Virus record (IMG/VR): IMGVR_UViG_3300021403_000175 | Coordinates: 1 to 20,446 of that record | Direction: 5' to 3' (one strand) | Source of the DNA: a virus | DNA length: 20,446 bases | Part shown: positions 13,121 to 20,446 of the stretch, in pieces | Numbering within the stretch: position 1 is the stretch's first letter | Layout of the letters: the number at the start of each line of letters is the position of its first letter | Position numbers and translations under genes: made by a program | The notes under the pieces: model-generated | What the model was told of the DNA's origin: nothing | What the model saw: the letters and a program-made list of their open reading frames with translations, nothing else | Database searches by the model: none

Positions 13121-15196
13121 TCATGGCGGGCCTCCGATCAGTGCGCCGATGCGACCGACCTCTGTGTTTCTGTCGTCGCGGATGGAGATGTAGGGGTAAG
13201 GATTTCCCGCAGCGATGCCGCCGACAATTACCACTCCCGCGTTTGTGCAGTAAAACGGCGCGGTCGGCGGGTCTCCTCCACCGACGTAAAGCTCCCCGAA
13301 CCATCCGCCGTAAATCGAGTGCAGCGTCGGATTGTCCGGCGTGCCCGTTGCGTCGTGCTGCCCCATCCATGCGCGTAGAACGTTTTGACTGTTGTAAACG
13401 GCAATCTGTCCGTTCTGCTGCCCCGCGAAACTCGCCGCATCGGTGCCGGTGCCGCCGCCCACGCGCAACACTGAGCCGACGAAAATTTTCTGCGCGACGA
13501 ATTGCAGAGCTTGAAATTCGCCATCGGGATAAGCGGGCCACTGAAATTCGGTCGGGTCCCACCATCCTGTAGGCATCCGCGAGGGAACGATGTCGCCGGG
13601 CATCGGCGTGAACACGTCCGAGGTAACCATCGGCGTCGTGCCCGGCGCAGGCCATCCCTGCAAGAGCGCGTTGCGGTGGCCCTGCTGGTCGCGCGGGACG
13701 AAATAAAACTCCCATGACCGCGCGGACGGCGCAGGCTCCCAATCGCTCGTAAACGAGGTGTCAGCGAGCGCCGCGTCCCAAATAGCCTCGTCGTCGTACT
13801 CGTTGTTATAAATCCGCACGATGCTGACGCCGCCGAATTGATTGTCGGGCGGATTCACCCATCCCTTGACGGTCGTGCGCATCCGCACCACGCCATCGCT
13901 TGAGTGTTCCTGCTCGAAGCTGATCGTCACGCCGCTTACGTCCACATCGGGCGCGTCGCCTAAAACGGGCGGGCCGATGTGCCAGATCACCGAGGGCGAG
14001 TATTGCGACGGCGCGTTTGGATCGTCGCTCAATTTGCCGTTGTAGTCGTAGGCAATCGCGGTGATCGTCCAGTCCTCGGGCGTCTTCGGCCAATCGATAA
14101 CCTGCAAAGTAAACTGCGTGAGCAGATTGCCCGCGTCGCCCAATTTGACGGGCGGCAATTTGTCGGTGCGCCAAAACTCGACACCTGAAAATCGCGCCGA
14201 ATCAGGCGGCGTCCAGGTTAAATTAGCCTCGGCAAAAATCGTCCCGTCCGGTTGCCACTCCCATAGCGGATCGGAAATCGCGAGGTCGGTCACCGTAGGC
14301 GAGGTGAGCGTTCCATCGGGCGGATAGACGATATGAACATCTACGTAAGGCGTGACGCCGGGAACAATCGTATTCACGCGCTGATTGATGTCGGCGCTCG
14401 CAAACCACACGCGGAATATGCCGGTGACTGCCGGATAAGAATCGCTCACCCACGTATCCGGTTTTTTCGCATCGAGAAATTTCGCCTGAATGCGCTGCCC
14501 GTTTCCGAAACTGCCATCGGAGAGCGGATATTCATAGACGGTCTGCACGCCGCCGAAATCATCCATGCCGGGCGGCAATGGAATCGGATCAGGCTCGTCA
14601 TAGAAAAAATTCATATGATACTGCGGGCCTGCCGGATTATCGAAATCGTCGATCACGGTGATCGCGGGATTTTTAATAAGCAGCGCGTATTCCTGGCCGC
14701 GCACGTATTTGCCAGCGGTCGCGGGCAGCGTGATTTTGATATTCGGAGTTGCGCCCGCTTTGTTCGCGCGGACGAGCACCGCGTTTTTTGCGTTGCCGTA
14801 AGACGCCAGATAAATGCGAATGTCGCGCTGAACGGCCTGCCCGTCGAGGATGATCGACGCCGGGGAATCGGAAGTCTGTTTTTCAAGCGTCGGCGACCAC
14901 GTGCCTGATAACTGCGCCGATCCATCGAGCTTGACCGTGCCGTCCATCGGCGCGGCGGGCTGCGCACTTAAATCAGGATCTTCCAAATACTCGACCACGC
15001 CTTTCCAGTTGTCCGAGGTTGCGCCCGCTGGCTTGTTCCAATAAACATCGACTTGCTGCTGCCCGTCGTACACGTCGCGCCATTCGGCATGGTCAATCGT
15101 GACGGGCGGGGAATTGGGGATGTCGGGTGTACCGCCGCCGCCAGTAGACGCCGCGCCTTTGTCGTAGATCCAATTTTGCGGCGGTGCTGCTGCCAT
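13121..15196 (-). CDS. Modular tail protein with Ig/FN3-like segments, 691 aa
   Basis: The true start is taken as the ATG at 15196: AGGAGG lies 5 bases upstream and the longer frame adds only a basic, unlikely leader. Several Pro/Trp/Gly-rich beta segments ('VTDLAISDPLWEWQPDGT', 'WVNPPDNQFGGVSIVRIYN') look like immunoglobulin or fibronectin folds. The C-terminal 150 residues ('EFQALQFVAQKIFVGSVLRV', 'ISIRDDRNTEVGRIG') resemble a fibre-joining end. It probably extends the tail tip made by the gpJ-like protein. Its first 104 bases overlap the end of the upstream gene in another frame (+1), which is discussed in the findings. Confidence 0.83.
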   Translation of the reverse strand: MAAAPPQNWIYDKGAASTGGGGTPDIPNSPPVTIDHAEWRDVYDGQQQVDVYWNKPAGATSDNWKGVVEYLEDPDLSAQPAAPMDGTVKLDGSAQLSGTWSPTLEKQTSDSPASIILDGQAVQRDIRIYLASYGNAKNAVLVRANKAGATPNIKITLPATAGKYVRGQEYALLIKNPAITVIDDFDNPAGPQYHMNFFYDEPDPIPLPPGMDDFGGVQTVYEYPLSDGSFGNGQRIQAKFLDAKKPDTWVSDSYPAVTGIFRVWFASADINQRVNTIVPGVTPYVDVHIVYPPDGTLTSPTVTDLAISDPLWEWQPDGTIFAEANLTWTPPDSARFSGVEFWRTDKLPPVKLGDAGNLLTQFTLQVIDWPKTPEDWTITAIAYDYNGKLSDDPNAPSQYSPSVIWHIGPPVLGDAPDVDVSGVTISFEQEHSSDGVVRMRTTVKGWVNPPDNQFGGVSIVRIYNNEYDDEAIWDAALADTSFTSDWEPAPSARSWEFYFVPRDQQGHRNALLQGWPAPGTTPMVTSDVFTPMPGDIVPSRMPTGWWDPTEFQWPAYPDGEFQALQFVAQKIFVGSVLRVGGGTGTDAASFAGQQNGQIAVYNSQNVLRAWMGQHDATGTPDNPTLHSIYGGWFGELYVGGGDPPTAPFYCTNAGVVIVGGIAAGNPYPYISIRDDRNTEVGRIGALIGGPP

Positions 15197-18100
15197 AATT
15201 TCCTCCTGCGGTGATGCGCGAAGTCTCGCCCGGCGCAACGGTGATCTGCGTCGAGCCATCCCAAAATGTTTCGCCCGGATAGGTGTTCACGATTGCGTTG
15301 TATGCCCCTGCCGGATCGGGAACGATGTACAGCGTGCGCCCCTCGTAAACCGCGAGCGGCGGCAGGTTGATGTTCACATCGTTCTGCGAATTGTCCACGC
15401 GAATGGTCTGATCGAATTCGTCGGCTTGCCACGGCGCGCCCGCCGCATCGGGATTCGGGTCGTTTGCTTCCGGCCCCACGGTTCGCACCTGCGGCGGCGC
15501 TCCGAACACATAAATCTCGCGGAACACGGCGACCTGCTCGTCGGATAAATTGCCCTGGCTATCGACGAGAAATCCGCCGACGAGCGCAACGCGATTCGCA
15601 AGGTTATCGACGCGCACGCGCAGCGTGACCGCGATGCCCATGCTTGGAACATCGAGTGCGCTTGATGTCGTCGAGTAAACGTAATCGGGCGATTCGATGA
15701 TGATGACGCTCGTTTTGTCGGGCGCGACATCCCACGCAGGCGAGACCGTGTAGGTCAATTCATCGTTCGTGGTGATATAACGGAACTGCCCCGCGCCCTT
15801 GCCCCTCAGAATCCGCGCAATGTTTCCTTTTTCGGAATCAGGCGCTAATCCATCCGCGCCAAATTGCGCTTCGCCGATGCTGTTATCCCATAGCGGATCG
15901 GTGATCGTCATCAGATCCGCGCTTACCGAATCGGCCCAATGGCGAATAATGAACACGTCGCCGACATCGACCGAATCGGCGGGGTCGGCGCGTATGCAGT
16001 CGGGCGTAACCGTGAATTCGCCGGTCACCGAATTAAACGCGGTGATTTCGAAATTCCACAACGGCGCGGAGCCGTCCGAGAAATCCGCGAGCGCCGAGGC
16101 GTAGCGCCCAATCCAGTTCGTATCGGAGCCGATGGCCTCGTTAACCTGAATGATATTCGGCGCGGTTACGCCGCTCACGGTGACGCCCGCGATACCCGAG
16201 TGACGGACGGCCTTCACCTTGACCGCGACGCTCGTAGCCGCTTGCTCGGGCATTCCTTGCGTCATCGGATGGACCGCTAGAAGGTCGATGGTCGCGGGCA
16301 ACGCGCCATCGCCCGATACTTGCTTGCCGATGAGACGCCGGTCGAAACCGGCCCACAAATCCCATCCGGCCCAAGTGGTAGCCGTTGGCAGCGGCGCGTT
16401 CGCGATCTGGACAAGCCGCGAGCGGGAGCGCGTTGCCGGATCGGGCGGCGGCACAGCCGAGATGGTAATTTTCTGATTCGTCGCGCCTGCCGGAATCTGG
16501 ATGCCGCTCAAGTTCGAAGGCGTCGCCGGTTTTCCATCCGCATCGCGCACGGTGACCGCGAAATAAACGGCCTGCTTTCCCGAGAGCGTGCCGCCCGTTG
16601 CAAGAACCGGATCGAAAATGCGCGGTTGAACCGGCGCAACAAATTCGTTGATGCACTCCTCGCCGACGATCACTAACGCCGGTGCCCATACGCCATCTTT
16701 GGTAATTGAAGAGTAGTCCTGCGAAAGCGCAAAGGTGCGCTCTGCCGCATCGGGATAAAGCGGATCGCCCGCGAATGGCGCAACCGTATTCGGCATCCAC
16801 GCCAAGCCCGCGATTGCCGGTAGCAGTTCGGGCGGAACGGGATCGGCGGGAACATCGACCGGCTTCGGCCCGGCGTCCAGATCGTACATTGCGTCGGTTG
16901 TCGGCGACGCGGAAATATCGATAGAAAAATCGGGGTTGAGCGTCCAGTTTTGCACGCGCCCCTCGGCGTAGCCGGTCGGCAGATCGTCGTGCGTCATCGA
17001 GACGATATCGCCGACCTGCGTTTGCAGAGCGAGAATCGTGGTGCGAAATGAAAATGCCCTGGCGTTGGCCTGCTCGACCGGCCCCACGCCGCCGACCTCT
17101 TCGCGCAGCCGCGTCGCGCAGATTCGCGCCGCTTGGCTTTTATTCGAGACGCCGACCAGACTCATGGTCGACGAAAGATAATTCGGCGAGTCCTCGGTGC
17201 CGACCGTCATCGCGTGGTCGATGTCGTAAGTGGTGACGTTGTTCAGCGCGTATGCGAATTCCTCATCGCCAAATTGCACGGTGAGCCAATTGAATTGCGG
17301 CGATATCGGCGTGGCATTGAGTGACTGATAAAGAATCGTGGCGCGAGTAAATGCGTTGCCCGCGAGCACGCTGGAATTCTCGCGGATGCCGATCCATAGC
17401 TTGCCGTTCTTGAAGGTGAAATATCCGAGGCCGCAATTCAGAATTTCGGTGAGCCAATCCTTGAGCGGCTTGCGCTCTTTGAGGATTCCGCGAAAAGGGA
17501 ACTGCCGCTCGTTGCCGTCGCCGATGAGTTTGGGGACCTGAATATCGCAGATCGCCGCCGCCGCCGTTGCTTGCTCGACATCGACAAACTGCTCCATTAC
17601 TTCGGAGGGGATCAGATTCGCGCGGGTCGGATCGCAGCGCAGGCCGATACCGCGCAGGTAGACGTTCACCGCGACCCATACGACATTTCCTAAACCTTCA
17701 AACCATTGCCGGTCGCCCGGCCCGTTCCAAATCCATCCGCCGATACCCTCATCGAGCAGCACCGACATCGTGTGATCCTCGACGGCGGTAAGCTGCAAGC
17801 CGGGCGAATCGGTGCGGCGAATCTCGGCGAACGCGGTGCCAGCGGCCCACGTCGAGCCAACGGGCGGCACACCCCACGGCGCTTGATCGAGCGCGAAAAA
17901 ATCAGAATCCGCCGCCGGGTCATTGCCGAGAATCCCGCGAAATCCCTGGTTGTCCTTCGGGTCGTGCGGTGGTTGCCCGTCAAGCAAGTGATCGCCGAGC
18001 GCGGGCGAATACTTTCCTACCGGCCCCTCGCTCACGATGCCGATAGCTGCTAAGAAGTCGCTTTCATCACGCGCCCCGGCGACGCCATCGACATTGACCG

Positions 18101-19292
18101 GCATCGGCTGATCGGTGTAGACCTCTTGAATCGGTCGCTGATAAATCGTGTCGCTCGCAATGGTGACGCTGGTTAGAACCGAGCGCCCAAAGCCATAGAC
18201 GCCGGTGGTGCTGTCGGCAATGTGGATCGCCGTCGCCGGTAGCACCACGCCGCCGTAAGAGTGGGGGACGCCGCGCTCCACGCAGGAATCGAAATCCTTC
18301 GGGCACGTCGGCAGGCTCGATGTCGAAGGACAAAAGATGCCCTTGTATTTTTTCCAGCACGTTCGCGAAACAAGCCGCGTGGGATAAGGCAAGCCCATCG
18401 CAAACGCGCCATCGGACGCGCCGAGGGTAAAGTGTCCCTGCGCATCGAAACCCCATTGCGTTGCGTAACCGGCCCAAAGCTGTAGCAGGTATTTCGATTC
18501 GACGTGAAAAATCCCGAACGCGACTTGCGCCCGGTATAGATTCACGGCGTTGGCCCACTGCACGAAAACGCTGTCGGCGTTGCCGAGCGTGAATTGCGCC
18601 CCATCCGATGCGCTGCCGATGGACTGCGAAATTCCTGACCACGATTGCAGGCGCGGCAGGTACAGGTTCGTGGTGTTCCCCGGATCGTTCACGTCGGCGA
18701 GCGTGAACCGCTGATTCGAAATCAACGCGGCTGCGGGCGTCGCCGGGTCGGGAACCTGGTCGGTCGCAACCGGCGTGCGCGGTTGAATCGCGAGCAGCGG
18801 AATAAGCGTCTGCACTTCGCCGCGTAGCGCCTCGGTGAAAAGCGAGTCGGGGAAACGCTCGACCACTGCAAAGTACTGGTGATCGGGCGTCACGGTCGGC
18901 ACTTCGAGCAGCGTTACGCCGGGGTCGCTGGTGAGCATCCCCACCATCAAGTTGAAAGTGATGTTCGGATTCTCGTAGCGGACATTGTACGTTTCGAGTC
19001 CGTTCGGCCCAAAGCAGTTGTACGAAAACGTCGCATACAAGCCTTGCGCTTCGAGAAAATGCGCCTTGAGTTGGTCGTATTCGTTACAGGAAAGTTTTTG
19101 CCGGGACACGCGAAACCGGCGCTGCCCCGATCCGAGGATGAACCGCTGCTCGGTTTTCAAGCCCGGCTGATCGAAAACGTGCGTGGCAATCGGCGGCGTG
19201 TAATCGAATCCCGAGCCGTAGTCACCGATGAGCGGGAACGGCCCGATGGAGGGCGGATCGGGAATCGCGATAGGGCCGAGAAAATCACTCAT
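15093..19292 (-). CDS. Fused gpL-like and gpJ-like tail-tip protein, 1399 aa
   Basis: The start is the ATG at 19292 (ATGA overlap with the gpM-like gene); 68 further upstream codons lie in that gene and are not used. Order: about residues 40-170, an M-type beta domain; about 250-345, a segment like lambda gpL, with four cysteines C312, C321, C330, C337 (C-x8-C-x8-C-x6-C) as in the iron-sulfur site of gpL; about 530-800, a gpJ-like hub region ('FRGILKERKPLKDWLTEILN', 'AARICATRLREE'); then several beta modules. Known tail-tip complexes keep L and J separate with K and I between them; here K and I are absent. It ends at TGA 15093, inside the next gene. Confidence 0.85.
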   Translation of the reverse strand: MSDFLGPIAIPDPPSIGPFPLIGDYGSGFDYTPPIATHVFDQPGLKTEQRFILGSGQRRFRVSRQKLSCNEYDQLKAHFLEAQGLYATFSYNCFGPNGLETYNVRYENPNITFNLMVGMLTSDPGVTLLEVPTVTPDHQYFAVVERFPDSLFTEALRGEVQTLIPLLAIQPRTPVATDQVPDPATPAAALISNQRFTLADVNDPGNTTNLYLPRLQSWSGISQSIGSASDGAQFTLGNADSVFVQWANAVNLYRAQVAFGIFHVESKYLLQLWAGYATQWGFDAQGHFTLGASDGAFAMGLPYPTRLVSRTCWKKYKGIFCPSTSSLPTCPKDFDSCVERGVPHSYGGVVLPATAIHIADSTTGVYGFGRSVLTSVTIASDTIYQRPIQEVYTDQPMPVNVDGVAGARDESDFLAAIGIVSEGPVGKYSPALGDHLLDGQPPHDPKDNQGFRGILGNDPAADSDFFALDQAPWGVPPVGSTWAAGTAFAEIRRTDSPGLQLTAVEDHTMSVLLDEGIGGWIWNGPGDRQWFEGLGNVVWVAVNVYLRGIGLRCDPTRANLIPSEVMEQFVDVEQATAAAAICDIQVPKLIGDGNERQFPFRGILKERKPLKDWLTEILNCGLGYFTFKNGKLWIGIRENSSVLAGNAFTRATILYQSLNATPISPQFNWLTVQFGDEEFAYALNNVTTYDIDHAMTVGTEDSPNYLSSTMSLVGVSNKSQAARICATRLREEVGGVGPVEQANARAFSFRTTILALQTQVGDIVSMTHDDLPTGYAEGRVQNWTLNPDFSIDISASPTTDAMYDLDAGPKPVDVPADPVPPELLPAIAGLAWMPNTVAPFAGDPLYPDAAERTFALSQDYSSITKDGVWAPALVIVGEECINEFVAPVQPRIFDPVLATGGTLSGKQAVYFAVTVRDADGKPATPSNLSGIQIPAGATNQKITISAVPPPDPATRSRSRLVQIANAPLPTATTWAGWDLWAGFDRRLIGKQVSGDGALPATIDLLAVHPMTQGMPEQAATSVAVKVKAVRHSGIAGVTVSGVTAPNIIQVNEAIGSDTNWIGRYASALADFSDGSAPLWNFEITAFNSVTGEFTVTPDCIRADPADSVDVGDVFIIRHWADSVSADLMTITDPLWDNSIGEAQFGADGLAPDSEKGNIARILRGKGAGQFRYITTNDELTYTVSPAWDVAPDKTSVIIIESPDYVYSTTSSALDVPSMGIAVTLRVRVDNLANRVALVGGFLVDSQGNLSDEQVAVFREIYVFGAPPQVRTVGPEANDPNPDAAGAPWQADEFDQTIRVDNSQNDVNINLPPLAVYEGRTLYIVPDPAGAYNAIVNTYPGETFWDGSTQITVAPGETSRITAGGNYGSSTAAKLDLRQRRGVYWRRRYTRHPQFPARHD

Positions 19293-19711
19293 TGAACCTC
19301 GCGAAGCCCGAAAGAAACCGTCGAGCGGCCCATTGCGATGCCATCGGAATAGCCGCCGTCGAATACCACTGTGTAGCGGCCAACGGTGTTCTGGCCGGTC
19401 GGATCTTGCGAATACGGCGGCACGGTCTCGCGGCCAAAATAAAAATAAAAAGGCACACCGATGTGCGCGAAATAAAACTTGCGCAGCGTGTCCCACTGCG
19501 GCGGGAATTTTGGCGGATTGCCGGTCGTGATAACCGGCGCGGTGATCTTAAAAAAGCGCCGGGGATTCTGGACTAGCGGCGCTCTATCGCTCGATCCATC
19601 GGGATAGTTATTGTTGACGTTCGCCTCGATGCGCAATTCCTCAGTGAACGCGCTCGCGGGAAGCTGCGGAAACACATCGGTCGGCGTCGCGGGGATGATG
19701 TTCGAGGGCAT
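19289..19711 (-). CDS. Tail-tip protein similar to lambda gpM, 140 aa
   Basis: 'RRFFKITAPV' near residue 52 and 'RKFYFAHIGVPFYFYFGRET' (about 76-95) match the pattern of the gpM family of tail-tip proteins, where a short beta domain fits beneath the distal tail ring. The end is 'GRYTVVFDGGYSDGIAMGRS' followed by 'VSFGLREV', also family-like. It starts with TAATG coupling to the gene upstream. In lambda order, M precedes L, which is what is seen here. Function: assembly of the tail-tip ring before the central hub. Confidence 0.75.
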   Translation of the reverse strand: MPSNIIPATPTDVFPQLPASAFTEELRIEANVNNNYPDGSSDRAPLVQNPRRFFKITAPVITTGNPPKFPPQWDTLRKFYFAHIGVPFYFYFGRETVPPYSQDPTGQNTVGRYTVVFDGGYSDGIAMGRSTVSFGLREVQ

Positions 19712-20446
19712 TAACTCATCACCGTGAGCGGCTCGATCAGCGCGTTGCGCTGCGCCGTTCGGCTTTGCCCCGAGGCGAGGCCGGTCGCGTTCGCGTTCGC
19801 GACGGTGCCGGGATTATTGTTCATCGCATCCACGACTTTTCCGGTGAGCAAATCGGTTGCTTGCTGCGGATTCAGTTGTACGTAGATGCCTTGTGACCAT
19901 TGCTGCGTGGTGCCGCCCGAATACGGGCTTGCGACCACTTGACCGTTTGAATAAACCGGCTGCAATTGCAAGCCGCCCGCTGCCGACGATTGCGCAAGCG
20001 TGGCCGAATACATGGGACGCGGCAGAACGCCGGTCGCGTTGATGCCCTGCGAAAGCGTGTAGGCGTGAATGATCGCCTGAACCTCGGGCGAGCGGATGCC
20101 GACGTTGAAGTCGCCGTATTTTTTCGCCGCCTCGGCGATGGCGTTCAGCACGCCGGTATTCGAAACGTCGATGCCGTAGGCTTTCTTTACAGCGTCGCGT
20201 GCTTTTTCAGCATCCGTTTTATGCAAAAGCCCCATGAGTCCGACCGCTGCGCCGATGCCTGCCGCCGCGACCCATCCCCACGGACCAGACGCGAGCAGCG
20301 GAACGAAAATCGAGGGGAACAGCGCGGCAAGCGAACCGGCTGCTAAAAGGCCCGAGGCTGCGCCCACGAGCGGCGACGCGACCTTTGCGGCAATGTGCGG
20401 CGATTGCCCGAGATCGTATGCGCCCTTGAGTCCGAGCGCCGACACG
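19711..20446 (-). CDS. C-terminal part of a tape-measure-region protein, incomplete
   Basis: The frame is open to the window edge, so the visible 244 residues are probably the C-terminus; the apparent GTG start at the very end need not be real. Residues about 20-75 are hydrophobic with several Gly/Ala-rich membrane-like stretches ('LLAAGSLAALFPSIFVPLL', 'GWVAAAGIGAAVGLMGLL'). A helical region (85-135) and a Gln/Asn-rich tail follow. Hydrophobic patches in a protein directly upstream of gpM-like genes fit a tape measure protein, which spans the tail tube and may insert in membranes. Identity is inferred from position and composition. Confidence 0.65.
   Translation of the reverse strand, partial: VSALGLKGAYDLGQSPHIAAKVASPLVGAASGLLAAGSLAALFPSIFVPLLASGPWGWVAAAGIGAAVGLMGLLHKTDAEKARDAVKKAYGIDVSNTGVLNAIAEAAKKYGDFNVGIRSPEVQAIIHAYTLSQGINATGVLPRPMYSATLAQSSAAGGLQLQPVYSNGQVVASPYSGGTTQQWSQGIYVQLNPQQATDLLTGKVVDAMNNNPGTVANANATGLASGQSRTAQRNALIEPLTVMS

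Noticed and set aside
12939-13742. 267-residue minus-strand frame overlapping two tail genes
   Set aside because: Arg/His/Gly-rich shadow of the genes at 12137 and 13121, which have clear protein-like sequence.
19293-19496. Upstream 68 codons of the gpL/gpJ-like frame
   Set aside because: They are antisense-free but lie inside the gpM-like gene in another frame, have a basic unstructured composition, and the ATGA-coupled start at 19292 is better.

Overview
The window reads as part of a tailed bacteriophage or prophage with a long, non-contractile, lambda-like tail. The tail-tip proteins resemble lambda gpM, gpL and gpJ, which points to a siphovirus of a Gram-negative host. Coding DNA is GC-rich. 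I cannot name the host; a GC-rich soil or environmental lineage (Acidobacteriota, Proteobacteria) is a guess. Integrase, terminase, capsid and lysis genes are not visible here, so lysogeny is suggested only by the repressor-like gene. Every gene except that repressor lies on the minus strand, so transcription runs from high to low coordinates. Most junctions are TAATG, ATGA or TAAATG overlaps, as in a tightly coupled phage operon.

Right part, 20446 down to 9165: tail genes. In order these are a partial protein that is probably the C-terminus of the tape measure or its neighbour, a gpM-like tail-tip protein, a 1399-residue gpL+gpJ-like fusion with a four-cysteine motif, a 691-residue modular tail protein, a 327-residue fibre or tip protein, a small coiled-coil protein, a 743-residue repeat-containing tail fibre and a 98-residue small protein.

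Middle, 9168 to 8232: a control region. A 98-residue XRE-type repressor gene on the plus strand faces away from the early operon. The roughly 640-base spacer between them is less GC-rich and holds a credible minus-strand promoter (TTGCTC-17-TAATAT). Downstream of it, in what should be the untranslated leader of the early operon, are four tandem units about 55 bp apart. Each carries a conserved box (TTYGTTCGGG-TGGTTCC on the plus strand) next to a small hairpin. The stem sequences differ but pairing is kept, which suggests a selected structure.

Left part, 8231 to 1: the early operon. A small zinc protein, a YqaJ/lambda-type exonuclease and a RecT annealing protein form a recombination module. 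A run of small proteins follows: membrane, CxxC zinc, a J-domain protein beside a DnaJ-like zinc-finger protein, and a winged-helix protein. Two of these genes are under 60 codons. The left end holds two further phage proteins of unknown function, each side bordered by long degenerate tandem arrays of a 5-base unit (NNNCC on the plus strand, GGNNN in the transcript). The pentamer arrays and the leader hairpin array are the two observations I consider most worth following up.
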